A stretch of 64,000 nucleotides of DNA from positions 22,276 to 86,275 of the forward strand of contig CAJMQS010000006.1 in assembly GCA_905215645.1 (NCBI GenBank). The letters run 5' to 3'. Both the position numbers and the translations under genes were made by a program. This DNA comes from an uncultured bacterium. GTDB lineage: Bacteria; Bacillota; Negativicutes; Acidaminococcales; Acidaminococcaceae. Below, one piece after another: positions 53,175 through 61,929 of this stretch. The notes beneath the pieces were generated by a model, which saw nothing but the letters and a program-made list of their open reading frames with translations, had not been told where the DNA came from and made no database searches. Numbering within the stretch: the stretch's first letter is position 1; the number at the start of each line of letters is the position of its first letter.

Positions 53175-53615
53175 ATGGGAAGCTTTTTCAAGGAATTCAA
53201 AGACTTTGCGCTCCGGGGCAACGTAGTGGACATGGCCGTCGGTGTCATCATCGGGGGTGCTTTCGGAAAGATCGTATCTTCGGCTGTCAATGACATCATC
53301 ATGCCGCCTTTGGGGATCCTCATCGGCGGGGTGGATTTTTCCGACCTGTTCATCAACCTGTCCAGCAAGAAAGTCAGCAGCCTGGCAGAAGCCAAAGCGG
53401 CCAATCTGCCGGTGATCGCCTATGGCAGCTTCATCACCAATGTCATCGATTTCATCATCATGGCCTTTGTGATCTTCTGCCTGGTCTCCCTTATGAACCG
53501 GTTCAAGAAAGAAGAACCCAAAGCAGAACCCACCCTGTGCCCGTTCTGCAAGATGCCAGTGGATCCGGCAGCCACCCGGTGCCCCCACTGCACTTCGGAA
53601 ATCCCGAAAAAATGA
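53175..53615 (+). CDS. mscL: Large-conductance mechanosensitive channel MscL with zinc-ribbon tail
   Basis: 146 residues. FKEFKDFALRGNVVDMAVGVIIGGAFGKIVSSAVNDIIMPPLGILIGG is the diagnostic first helix and pore; a second helix (FIIMAFVIFCLVSLMNRF) follows. The C-terminus has an extra four-Cys motif, CPFCKMPVDPAATRCPHC, a zinc ribbon absent from E. coli MscL. It is the second mechanosensitive channel gene in the window after mscS. Confidence 0.94.
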   Translation: MGSFFKEFKDFALRGNVVDMAVGVIIGGAFGKIVSSAVNDIIMPPLGILIGGVDFSDLFINLSSKKVSSLAEAKAANLPVIAYGSFITNVIDFIIMAFVIFCLVSLMNRFKKEEPKAEPTLCPFCKMPVDPAATRCPHCTSEIPKK

Positions 53616-53661
53616 CCTAAGAAGGTCGCAGCAAACAACTGGAATAAAGAAAGAAGACAGT

Positions 53662-53687
53662 GGGGCTGTCGTTTTTGCGGCAGCCCC
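53662..53687 (+). terminator. Terminator-like hairpin before tyrS
   Basis: GGGGCTGTCG TTTTTG CGGCAGCCCC; no T-run after it. Recurring hairpin family. No T-box features (no NNGGUGGNA-like antiterminator bulge) seen. Confidence 0.6.
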
Positions 53688-53726
53688 CTGTCCATGGTAA
53701 AAATCCAACGAAGTAGGAGGATGTTC

Positions 53727-54953
53727 ATGAACGTATTGGATGTACTGGAAGAACGGGGCTACTTGAAACAGATGTCCCACCCGGATGAAATCAGAGAACT
53801 GCTGGGAAAAGAAAAGATCACTTTCTATATCGGCTTCGATCCCACTGCGGACAGCCTCCACGTAGGCCACTTCATCGCCCTGATGGTCATGGCCCATATG
53901 CAGCGGGCCGGCCACCGTCCCATCATCCTTTTGGGCGGCGGCACCGGCATGGTGGGGGACCCCAGCGGCAAGAACGAGATGCGGAAGATGCTGACCCCGG
54001 AATTCATCAACCACAATATCGCATGCTTCAAGAAACAGATCGGCCGGTTCATCGACCTGTCCGAAGGGAAGGCCATCGTGGCCAACAACGCCGACTGGCT
54101 ACTGAAACTGAACTATGTGGACATGCTCCGGAGCGTGGGGGTCCATTTCTCCGTGAACCGGATGCTGGCGGCTGACTGCTATAAGAGCCGTCTGGCCAGC
54201 GATAACGGGCTCACTTTCTTCGAGATGAACTACATGATCATGCAGGCCTATGACTTCTACACCCTCCATAAAAAATACAACTGCGTCATGGAACTGGGCG
54301 GGGACGACCAGTGGTCCAACATGATCGCTGGGGTGGAACTGATCCGCCGGAAGGACCGGCAGCCGGCCTACTGCATGACCAATACCCTCTTGACCAACAG
54401 CCAGGGCCAGAAGATGGGCAAGACCGTGGGCGGCGCCGTGTGGCTGGATCCGGAGAAATTCTCTCCCTACGATTTCTACCAGTACTGGCGGAATATCGAT
54501 GATGCAGACGTAGAAAAATGCCTGGCTCTCCTGACCTTCCTGCCCATGGACGAAGTACGCCGGCTGGGAGCCCTCCAGGGTGCAGAGATCAACGAAGCCA
54601 AGAAAGTGCTGGCTTACGAAGTGACCAAGATCGTCCACGGAGAAGCAGAAGCGGAAAAGGCCAAGAATGCCACGGAAGCTCTGTTCGGTTCTGGCAGCGA
54701 TATGGACAATGTGCCCACTATCACCGTCCGGAAGGACGAATGGGGCTGCCGGCTCCTGGATCTCTTGGCGGAAAATAAAGTCATCGCCACCAAGAGCGAA
54801 GGCCGCCGGCTGATGCAGCAGAACGGCCTGACCCTCGAAGATGTCAAGATCACCGACGTGGATACCCTGGTGGACGACAATCTCTTCGACGGCAAAGAAA
54901 GCCTGCTGCTCCGGAAAGGGAAGAAGAAGTACTATCGGCTGGTAAGAGAATAA
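53727..54953 (+). CDS. tyrS: Tyrosyl-tRNA synthetase
   Basis: 408 residues, class I synthetase. HIGH-like HVGHF near residue 50 (GFDPTADSLHVGHFIAL), KMSKS-like KMGKT, and a C-terminal S4 RNA-binding domain (GRRLMQQNGLTLEDVKITD). The ATG at 53727 is preferred to ATG 53721 because TAGGAGG ends immediately before the latter. Last GC-rich gene before the foreign segment; followed by a terminator. Confidence 0.95.
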   Translation: MNVLDVLEERGYLKQMSHPDEIRELLGKEKITFYIGFDPTADSLHVGHFIALMVMAHMQRAGHRPIILLGGGTGMVGDPSGKNEMRKMLTPEFINHNIACFKKQIGRFIDLSEGKAIVANNADWLLKLNYVDMLRSVGVHFSVNRMLAADCYKSRLASDNGLTFFEMNYMIMQAYDFYTLHKKYNCVMELGGDDQWSNMIAGVELIRRKDRQPAYCMTNTLLTNSQGQKMGKTVGGAVWLDPEKFSPYDFYQYWRNIDDADVEKCLALLTFLPMDEVRRLGALQGAEINEAKKVLAYEVTKIVHGEAEAEKAKNATEALFGSGSDMDNVPTITVRKDEWGCRLLDLLAENKVIATKSEGRRLMQQNGLTLEDVKITDVDTLVDDNLFDGKESLLLRKGKKKYYRLVRE

Positions 54954-54960
54954 AAGGAAA

Positions 54961-54994
54961 GGGGGTGCTGCGCAGGACGTGCGGCACCCCTTAA
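54961..54994 (+). terminator. Rho-independent terminator of tyrS
   Basis: GGGGGTGCTGC GCAGGAC GTGCGGCACCCC TTAATT; end of the GC-rich block. Confidence 0.75.
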
Positions 54995-55062
54995 TTGTAA
55001 AATCATCCAGTGGTGTACTTAGAGGCTTTCAATAGGATGAATATGTTTATAGGGTAATGATT

Positions 55063-56008
55063 TTACTCCTTAAAGGAGTTTACACACAGATTTGGAATTA
55101 ACTTCTTCTGCGAAACTATTAATTGGAATTTATTACGGATGTAAGATTCAAATAACGAACAAATATAAGGAATATAATTATTCTTAGACTTTATTAAACA
55201 AATGGTCCAAGGAAGATTGTCTTTAAGTGGTAATCTTACTAAGTTAGAAATATGACTATATCTATTTGCAAATGGTCGAGGAACGATACAAATACCTTTC
55301 CCGTGTGCAGTAAATTGCATAATCATGTCAACATTTGAACTGGAAAATCTTATTTTCGGTTCAAATCCATTTTCCAAGCATTTATTCCTTAGTATTGAAG
55401 ATAACATTGAACCACTGCTATAGGAATTGAATTCTTCGCACCTAAGATCTTTTAGCGAAATTTCATTCATCTTTGATAATTTATTTGCTTTATTCATACA
55501 TACAGACATACTATCTTCTAGTAAAATAATTTTTTCATAAGGGCCACTATTGTTATTTACATCTATTATTCCAAATACAAGATCAAGATTTCCCTTTGCT
55601 AATTCTTTTTCTAAAATTTTTGTGCCATCAACGTGTAACTTTATATTAATCGATGGATATTTATCACAAAAGTCTACAATATAATCAACAAGCCATATTG
55701 TTCCAATCATAGGAGTTACTCCTATTTTTATGGTTCCAGACTTTTCTTCTTGCGTGTCTTTAACTATGTTTTGGAGAGAATCAAAAGTACGAATAGCTAT
55801 AAGAGCTCTTTGATAAAATAAATTACCATAGTCTGTTAAGATAACTTGGTGGCTTGTCCTGAATAATAGTTTAACACCAATTTCATCTTCTAGTTTTTTT
55901 TAGCATTTTACTAAGTGCGGGCTGAGAAATATACAAATGCATTGCTGCTTTACTAAAATTCTGTGCTTGTACAATATGTACGAAATAACGTAGTTCTCTA
56001 ATATCCAT
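55063..56008 (-). pseudogene. LysR-family transcriptional regulator interrupted by a +1 shift in an A8 tract
   Basis: Read from ATG 56008, the first 36 codons give the LysR helix-turn-helix (MDIRELRYFVHIVQAQNFSKAA...SQPALSKMLKK), then at 55894-55901 eight A residues put the frame out by one and it stops after TRR. Removing one A restores KLEDEIGVKLLFRTSHQVILTDYG and an open frame to 55063, total about 314 residues, the normal LysR length with a full effector-binding domain. The only lesion is one base in a homopolymer: phase-variable switch, transcriptional slippage, true pseudogene, or a sequencing error. It is divergent from the TRAP operon, which it would be expected to control. Confidence 0.85.
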
Positions 56009-56038
56009 TTTTTACACCTCACTGCGAGTATTATATCA

Positions 56039-56060
56039 CTATAATGAAATAAAGTTATAG
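56039..56060. promoter_or_regulatory. Candidate LysR operator
   Basis: Perfect inverted repeat CTATAA, 10 bases, TTATAG, which also satisfies the T-N11-A rule of LysR sites. It lies 31-52 bases upstream of the lysR start in the 244-base divergent gap (56009-56252), which otherwise holds only AT-rich promoter-like sequence. Confidence 0.5.
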
Positions 56061-56252
56061 TTAAAATAATAAACTGATATTTCAAATAATATTGTTGCTA
56101 TGTTATTATGAATACACAGCAGAAAAGGTGTTCGAGAAAATTCTATGGCAGACTTATACTTAAAATATCTGATTATTCAAACAACAGAAAATAATAAAAA
56201 TTTAAAATTCTTTTTTGCTTTGCTTTATATACATTTTAAGGGAGGGAGTATT

Positions 56253-57266
56253 ATGAAAAAAACTTGTTTGTTTTTGGCTATTACTGTAACGAGTGTTCTC
56301 TTTATGGCTGGGTGTGGAGGTATGGAAAATAAAAAAGAACCATCAGGAGATACCTCGACCCCAATTATTATGAAATTAGGACATGGACAAACTGAGGCTC
56401 ATCCATATCATTTGGGTGCTCAAAAATTTGCAGAATTGGTTAGTAAATACACAAATGGAACTGTAAAAGTTGATGTTCATCCTAATGCTACTCTTGGAGC
56501 TGAACGTGATATGGTCGAAGGCGTTAGCATGGGGACAATTGATGCATGTATTACGACCAATGCACCTTTAACGAATTTTGATTCTAAATTTAATGTATTT
56601 GAATTTCCTTATCTTTTCAAAACAAGAGAAGAAGCTCAAAAAATCTTAGATGGTAAAATTGGAAAAAATTTGTTGAAAGGCTTGGAATCCAGAGGAATTC
56701 AGGGTTTAGGATATTTTGAAAATGGCTTTAGAAATGTAACTAACAGCAAGCATGAAATCAAAAATGTAAAAGATTTGAGTGGACTAAAAATTAGGACAAT
56801 GGAATCAAGTATTCATGTAGCTTCTTTTAAAGCTATGGGAGCAAATCCTACACCAATGAATTGGGGCGAAGTTTATACCGCATTAGCACAGGGGACTATA
56901 GATGGTGAAGAAAATCCGCCGATGGCAGTTTTGGATGGTAAAATTTATGAGGTCAATAAATTTATGTCGATGACACATCATTTCTATTCTCCTGCAGAAC
57001 TTTTAATGAGAAAAGACTTATTTGACTCAATGAATGATAAACAAAAAAAGGGAGTTCAAAAAGCTGCGGAAGAAGCTTGCAAATTTGAACGAGAACAAGC
57101 TGAAAAATTCAATACAAGTAAAGTTGATGAATTGAAAAAGAATGGAATGCAGGTTACGGAAGTAGATGACACTTCTTTTGCAGATGCATGTCAACAAGTA
57201 TATAAAGACTTCGATTCTCAATATGGGGAACAATTGAGAGCAGTAAAAAGTGCTTTAGGACGGTGA
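56253..57266 (+). CDS. dctP: TRAP transporter substrate-binding lipoprotein DctP
   Basis: 337 residues. Lipoprotein signal MKKTCLFLAITVTSVLFMAGC with Cys21 as the lipidated residue. The mature protein has the DctP fold: LGHGQTEAHPYHLGAQKFAELV, GLKIRTMESSIHVASFKAMGANPTPMNWGEVYTALAQGTIDGEENP. The Arg in KIRTM is the conserved residue that clamps a carboxylate, so the ligand is an organic acid. ATG 56253 has GGGAGGG upstream; the in-frame ATG at 56145 has none. First gene of the island operon. Confidence 0.93.
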   Translation: MKKTCLFLAITVTSVLFMAGCGGMENKKEPSGDTSTPIIMKLGHGQTEAHPYHLGAQKFAELVSKYTNGTVKVDVHPNATLGAERDMVEGVSMGTIDACITTNAPLTNFDSKFNVFEFPYLFKTREEAQKILDGKIGKNLLKGLESRGIQGLGYFENGFRNVTNSKHEIKNVKDLSGLKIRTMESSIHVASFKAMGANPTPMNWGEVYTALAQGTIDGEENPPMAVLDGKIYEVNKFMSMTHHFYSPAELLMRKDLFDSMNDKQKKGVQKAAEEACKFEREQAEKFNTSKVDELKKNGMQVTEVDDTSFADACQQVYKDFDSQYGEQLRAVKSALGR

Positions 57267-57298
57267 CTCAATAAAATTGGGATAAAGATTAGTATACG

Positions 57299-57341
57299 GT
57301 TCCAAGTATTGACCCGATTTAGGATAATGCTTGGAACTGTA
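57299..57341 (+). other. Hairpin between dctP and dctQ
   Basis: GTTCCAAGTATT and AATGCTTGGAAC pair across a 15-base loop with no T-run. Typical of stems that protect the upstream message, letting binding protein be made in excess over the membrane subunits. Confidence 0.6.
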
Positions 57342-57359
57342 GAAGTTTTAAGGATGTGA

Positions 57360-57854
57360 ATGAATATGAAAAAAGTCTTAGATACTATTGATAATATAGT
57401 ATTGTTTATAATTGTAATAGTGCTTTCTGTGATGGTGGTAGTTGGCTCAATGCAAGTTATTTGGAGATATTTGTTGAAAACATCGCTTTCTTGGTCGGAA
57501 GAATTAATGAGATTCTTATATGTTTGGGCTACAATGCTTGGTATTTGTTGTGGCATAAGAAGACAATCTTTTGCAAAAATAGATAATTTCTTAGATTATG
57601 TAAGTGGAAGAAGTGAATTACTGGGTAAAATTTTCCATCTGTTATGTTTCGGATTAGAGATTTTTGTTTTATTTCTTTTGATCTATTATGGGGGCATTTT
57701 CATGTATCGGGGCTTGAAACAAACTTCTCCAGCCATGGGAATTAAGATGGCATATGTATATTTAGCATTTCCAGTTGGTGGTTTTTTAGGGTTATTATTT
57801 ACATTTGAAGAATTTCTTGAGTATTTTCATATCTTAACAAAGCGCCGTGAATAA
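57360..57854 (+). CDS. dctQ: TRAP transporter small membrane subunit DctQ
   Basis: 164 residues with four membrane helices. SWSEELMRFLYVWATMLGI matches the DctQ core motif and PVGGFLGLLFTFEEF ends the last helix. Partner of DctM. Two near-adjacent ATGs (57360 and 57366) are possible starts. Confidence 0.92.
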   Translation: MNMKKVLDTIDNIVLFIIVIVLSVMVVVGSMQVIWRYLLKTSLSWSEELMRFLYVWATMLGICCGIRRQSFAKIDNFLDYVSGRSELLGKIFHLLCFGLEIFVLFLLIYYGGIFMYRGLKQTSPAMGIKMAYVYLAFPVGGFLGLLFTFEEFLEYFHILTKRRE

Positions 57855-57914
57855 TTTACTATATAAAGTCCTAAATCATATTATTGTGTACTCTAAGAAA
57901 TGGAGGTGCAGATT

Positions 57915-59189
57915 ATGAACTCAATATATGCAGTGTTGTTGATGACTTCGCTGAGCTTTCTTTTTATTGGACTGCCAATTGCAGATGCATTAGGAGCATC
58001 TGGGGTATTGACGTTAATGGTTAAAGGCGGTGTACCCTTAATGGTTTTTCCTCAGAGAATGTTTACTGCAATTAATTCATTTTCTTTAATGGCGATAGTA
58101 TTCTTTGTTATTGCTGGAGAATTGATGATGCAGGGAGGAATATCTAAACGAATCGTAAATTTTGTAATGCTCTTTTTAGGGAGATTTAGAGGGGCTCTTT
58201 CTACAATTAACTTCATTAGTTGTGCTTTTTTTGGAGCAATTTCTGGTTCTGCTCTTGCTACAGCTGCTGCAATCGGGGGAATCCTATACCCGGAAATGAC
58301 GAAAGATAATGATTATGACAAAAGTTTTGCATGTGCTTTAATAGGAGTAGGTGGAACTTTGGGATTAATGATTCCCCCTTCCATATCTTTAATTCTCTAT
58401 GGAACTTTGACAAACACATCAGTTGGAGCGTTGTTCATTGCCATTATTGTGCCAGGAATTATTTTAACTTTAGCTTACTGTTTGATTTCGTATATCATAA
58501 TAAGAAAAAATGGATATGCACCGATAAGAGAAGTTCCTCAAGTCAATATAATGAAAACAACTCTTGAAGCTCTTCCCGCAGTTTTAACACCTGTTATTAT
58601 TCTAGGTGGAATCTATGGCGGAATCTTCACTCCGACCGAATCGGCTATTGTCGCATCTGTATATGCAATTATAGTGGGAACATTGATATATAAAGAATTG
58701 ACTTTAAGGAAGTTTTATAAAGCTATGTGTAATTCGGCAATAACAAGCGCAGTTATTATGTTTCTCATCGGATCAGCGAGCTTTTTTGGATGGGTTATGA
58801 CTACTTTAAGAATTACTTCAACCGTAAGTTCTGCAATGATGGCGTTTTGTACAACTAAGACGATGTTTTTAATTATTGTAAACATACTTTTCCTAATTTG
58901 TGGAATGCTTATGGAAACGAGTACTATTATTCTTATCGTTGTTCCTCTTGTATTTCCTGTTTCTCAACAATTTGGTATAAATCCAATCCATTTTGGAGTA
59001 ATGACTGTTACTAATTTGGCCATGGGTATGTATACACCACCGTTTGGTGCCAATATATTTCTTACGGCAAGTATGGGTGGACAGAAAGTCATGTCAGTCT
59101 TTAAGGCTGCAGTACCATTTATTTTAACTGGAATTGCAATGTGCTTTGTTGTTTCCTTTATTCCTTCACTTTCTTTGTTGTTTAAATAA
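57915..59189 (+). CDS. dctM: TRAP transporter large membrane subunit DctM
   Basis: 424 residues, about 12 helices. FVIAGELMMQGGISKRIVNFV, SCAFFGAISGSALATAAAIGGILYPEM, IGVGGTLGLMIPPSISLILYG and YGGIFTPTESAIVASVYA are the diagnostic DctM motifs. Sodium-driven carboxylate uptake at the inner membrane. ATG 57915 follows GGAGGTG; the ATG at 57900 overlaps that site. Confidence 0.95.
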   Translation: MNSIYAVLLMTSLSFLFIGLPIADALGASGVLTLMVKGGVPLMVFPQRMFTAINSFSLMAIVFFVIAGELMMQGGISKRIVNFVMLFLGRFRGALSTINFISCAFFGAISGSALATAAAIGGILYPEMTKDNDYDKSFACALIGVGGTLGLMIPPSISLILYGTLTNTSVGALFIAIIVPGIILTLAYCLISYIIIRKNGYAPIREVPQVNIMKTTLEALPAVLTPVIILGGIYGGIFTPTESAIVASVYAIIVGTLIYKELTLRKFYKAMCNSAITSAVIMFLIGSASFFGWVMTTLRITSTVSSAMMAFCTTKTMFLIIVNILFLICGMLMETSTIILIVVPLVFPVSQQFGINPIHFGVMTVTNLAMGMYTPPFGANIFLTASMGGQKVMSVFKAAVPFILTGIAMCFVVSFIPSLSLLFK

Positions 59190-59205
59190 AACGGAGGTAT
59201 AGAAA

Positions 59206-59991
59206 ATGAATGAGTTTATAATAAGACCAATTAAAGTAGGAAAGATCTCATACTATCGTGGAGCTTTTACTTCTAATCAAGAAGAATATAAACAGAGAGA
59301 GGATTTTCCAGTATTGATTTTTCTAATAGAAGGAAATGGTAGAAAAATACTTTTTGACACTGGCAGTGGCGATCCAAAAATGGAATCAATGCAAAAAAGC
59401 TATCATGGTCCGGGTATTGAAAGAAAACCTGAAGAGGCACCTGATGTAGCGTTGAGAGCTCTCGGTGTGCAGCCTAGTGAAATAGATACAGTTATCATGT
59501 CACACTTACACTGGGATCATTGTTACAATAATCATTTGTTTCCACAGGCTGATTTTTATATTCAAAAAGATGAATTATTAAGTGCAGTATGTCCATTACC
59601 GAAATTTAAAGTTACATATGAAACATTTTATACGGGTGTTATACCACCATGGGCTAAGCAAAATACGAAGTGGCAAGTCATTGATGGAGATTATAAACTT
59701 TGCGATGGCATCGATTTATTAAAGCTTCCAGGACATTCTTTGGGGTTACAAGGAGCTCTTATAAATACGAAAGCAGGGAAATTCCTTTTAGCGAGTGATG
59801 CTGTTCCTTTGAAAGAGTGTGTGGCAAAAATTGATGATGGTATCTATGGTATGAGCAGTTTATGCGCAGATATTAATGCATTTTATGCTACATTTGATAG
59901 AATGCGACGTTTGCATAAAGAAGATAATGTTGAAATTTTAGCTAGTCATGATTTTATCACATTAGAACATAGTGTATATCCCAATCTATAA
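59206..59991 (+). CDS. AiiA-type metallo-beta-lactamase-fold lactonase
   Basis: 261 residues. All zinc ligands of the AttM/AiiA lactonase branch are present: His100, His102, Asp104 and His105 in SHLHWDHCYN, His177 in LPGHSLG, Asp198 in LLASDAV and His248 in ASHDF. Members open acyl-homoserine lactones, gamma-butyrolactones or 4-pyridoxolactone. Here, between a TRAP transporter and a hydroxyacid dehydrogenase, the expected job is to turn an imported or intermediate lactone into a hydroxy acid. Quorum quenching is an alternative. 16 bases after dctM. Confidence 0.85.
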   Translation: MNEFIIRPIKVGKISYYRGAFTSNQEEYKQREDFPVLIFLIEGNGRKILFDTGSGDPKMESMQKSYHGPGIERKPEEAPDVALRALGVQPSEIDTVIMSHLHWDHCYNNHLFPQADFYIQKDELLSAVCPLPKFKVTYETFYTGVIPPWAKQNTKWQVIDGDYKLCDGIDLLKLPGHSLGLQGALINTKAGKFLLASDAVPLKECVAKIDDGIYGMSSLCADINAFYATFDRMRRLHKEDNVEILASHDFITLEHSVYPNL

Positions 59992-60021
59992 AAATCAATT
60001 AGAGAAAGAAGTGATGTTTTT

Positions 60022-60990
60022 ATGAAGGCTTTGATAATTGACCGTGTTTCTCCAGTTGTAAAGATGGGCCTTGAAAGTTATGGCGTCAAAGTTGATGTTA
60101 ATATTTTACCAGAAAGAGAAATATTAAAAAAATTGCTTCCTCAATACGATTTATTAGTAATGAGGGTTGATCCTAAGATGGATAAAGAGATGCTGAATGC
60201 TGCAGCAAATCATATTAAAATGATAGCAATATGTTCTGCAGGAACAAATCATGTTGATATGGAATACGCAAACAAAATAGGAATTACAATCCAAAATGCT
60301 CCAGGAATCAATAGTAATGCAGTAGCAGAGTTAACACTAGCAAAAATGATTGAACTTTCTAGAATGACTGTTATTGCAAATAATGAGGTGCAAAATGAGG
60401 GATTGTGGGACAAATATAAATATACTGGTCATGAATTAAAAGGTCATCTGCTAGGGATTATAGGGTTAGGCCATATTGGGAAAAGAGTAGCAACTTTAGC
60501 GCAAGCTTTTGGGATGCAAACAATCGCATATGATCCTTATATTCCTGATAGTGATTTCAGAGAAGTTAATACAGGAAAAACAGAAAACCTATATCAAATC
60601 TGTAAAGAATGTGATTACATTTCTGTTCATACACCGCTAAACAAAGAAACAAGAGGAATCATCTCCAAAGAATTAGTTGAAATAATGAAACCTTCTGCTA
60701 TTTTGATTAACTGTGCTCGTGGTGGTTTAGTTGATGAAAACGCCATCTATGACGCATTGAAAAATAAAAAAATTGCTGGATATGGGGCTGATGTGTTGGC
60801 TAATGAATTAGCAGGAAAGGGGCTTTTGGATAATGCAAAAGTGAGTAGTCCATTATTTGGATTAAATAATTTTATTATAACCCCTCATGTGGGCGGAAGT
60901 ACGCATGAAGCTTATGATCATATTGGCGAATATATTGTTCATAAAGTAGTAGAGTTTTATGGATTAAAAAATACTAATTCTAATATTTAA
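60022..60990 (+). CDS. D-2-hydroxyacid dehydrogenase, NAD-dependent
   Basis: 322 residues. Rossmann motif GIIGLGHIGKRVATLAQAFGMQTIAYDPY, catalytic Arg in INCARGGLVDENAIYDAL, Glu in VLANELAGK region, and His in TPHVGGSTHEAYDHIGEY. Standard length. Interconverts 2-hydroxy and 2-oxo acids. With the lactonase before and a PanB-like enzyme after, the predicted direction is oxidation of a hydroxy acid such as pantoate or 2,4-dihydroxybutyrate. Similarity also extends to phosphoglycerate dehydrogenase, so serine-type substrates remain possible. Confidence 0.87.
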   Translation: MKALIIDRVSPVVKMGLESYGVKVDVNILPEREILKKLLPQYDLLVMRVDPKMDKEMLNAAANHIKMIAICSAGTNHVDMEYANKIGITIQNAPGINSNAVAELTLAKMIELSRMTVIANNEVQNEGLWDKYKYTGHELKGHLLGIIGLGHIGKRVATLAQAFGMQTIAYDPYIPDSDFREVNTGKTENLYQICKECDYISVHTPLNKETRGIISKELVEIMKPSAILINCARGGLVDENAIYDALKNKKIAGYGADVLANELAGKGLLDNAKVSSPLFGLNNFIITPHVGGSTHEAYDHIGEYIVHKVVEFYGLKNTNSNI

Positions 60991-61009
60991 AAATAAGGAG
61001 GATTATATT

Positions 61010-61867
61010 ATGAGTGAGGAAAGAAAGAAAGTTACGTTAGCGACTATTCACGAAAAAAAGGCCAAAGGGGAGAAATTGGCCCGTACAGCGTTGTATGACT
61101 ATCCGATGGCTGTATTGGCCGATGAAGCAGGTATCGAAATCATTAATATGGGTGATTCCATTGCTACGGTAATGTTAGGAAATACGAGCACCACTAAAGC
61201 AACTCTTGATGTCATGATTGAGCATGCAAAAGCTGTCCGTAAAGGGGCCCCACATTGCTTTATCATGGGAGATATGCCATACATGACATATCAAGCTTCT
61301 ATCGAGGAAGCAGTAAAGAATGCTGCAAGATATATGGTTGAAGCAGATATGGATTGTGTCAAAATGGAAGGCGGCATGGAAATCGTTCCAGTCATTGAAG
61401 CTTGCACCAAGGCAGCTATTCCAGTAATTGGACATACTGGATTGACACCTCAGAGTGCAATTATGTTGGGTGGTTACAAAACGCAGGCACGAAGTGCTGA
61501 AATGGCATTAAAGTTAATTGATGTAGTGAAGGCTTTTGAAAATGCTGGGTGTATTGCCGTTGTTGTAGAAGCTGTTCCTAGCGAAGTCGCTAAAATTATA
61601 TACGAAAATACTTCTATTCCTATTCTTGGTTCTGGATGTGGACCTTATAGTGATAGTCCAATGATTAATTGGTATGATTTGCTTGGATTCTTTACGAGGA
61701 ATCCAAAGTTCGCAAAAAAATATGCAAATATTAGGGAAGAAATTTTAAAGGGTGGTAAAGCTTTTGTGGATGAAGTTCATTGTGGTTTGTATCCTGCCCC
61801 TGAACATAGCTATAAGATGTTGCCAGGTGAAGAAGAAAAACTAATGCAATTGATGAACTCGAGATAA
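61010..61867 (+). CDS. PanB-like ketopantoate hydroxymethyltransferase (likely catabolic paralogue)
   Basis: 285 residues, PanB fold. Magnesium ligands Asp49 (MGDS) and Asp88 (GDMPY), Lys118 and Glu120 (VKMEGG), Glu187 (VEAVP), plus GHTGLTPQS. Divergence from typical PanB: MGDS for VGDS and GSGCGPYSDSPMINWYDLLG where PanB has an IGAG-cDGQvLV segment, which lies near the substrate. No panC, panD or panE neighbour. PanB moves a hydroxymethyl group between methylene-THF and a 2-oxo acid and is reversible. Beside folD and fhs, reverse use is the more economical reading. Confidence 0.85.
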   Translation: MSEERKKVTLATIHEKKAKGEKLARTALYDYPMAVLADEAGIEIINMGDSIATVMLGNTSTTKATLDVMIEHAKAVRKGAPHCFIMGDMPYMTYQASIEEAVKNAARYMVEADMDCVKMEGGMEIVPVIEACTKAAIPVIGHTGLTPQSAIMLGGYKTQARSAEMALKLIDVVKAFENAGCIAVVVEAVPSEVAKIIYENTSIPILGSGCGPYSDSPMINWYDLLGFFTRNPKFAKKYANIREEILKGGKAFVDEVHCGLYPAPEHSYKMLPGEEEKLMQLMNSR

Positions 61868-61874
61868 AGAGTTA

Positions 61875-61914
61875 AGGGATGCCTTTTAAAAGATTATAGG
61901 CATCCCTATTTTAT
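61875..61914 (+). terminator. Hairpin between the PanB-like gene and folD
   Basis: AGGGATGCC, 14-base loop, AGGCATCCCT then ATTTTATT. Looks like a terminator, yet folD starts 15 bases later with a good GAGGAG; probably partial read-through or a separate folD promoter. Confidence 0.6.
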
Positions 61915-61929
61915 TGAGGAGCATACGTT

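Noticed and set aside
53616..53726. T-box riboswitch before tyrS
   Set aside because: Only 111 bases, occupied by a simple hairpin; no specifier loop or conserved T-box sequence visible.
55900..56085. Separate 61-codon gene upstream of the broken LysR
   Set aside because: It is a different frame across the lysR start and promoter; the true frame gives the LysR helix-turn-helix.
59206..59991. Quorum-quenching lactonase as sole role
   Set aside because: Family allows it, but the gene is embedded in a carboxylate uptake and oxidation operon, so a metabolic lactone is the simpler reading; not excluded.
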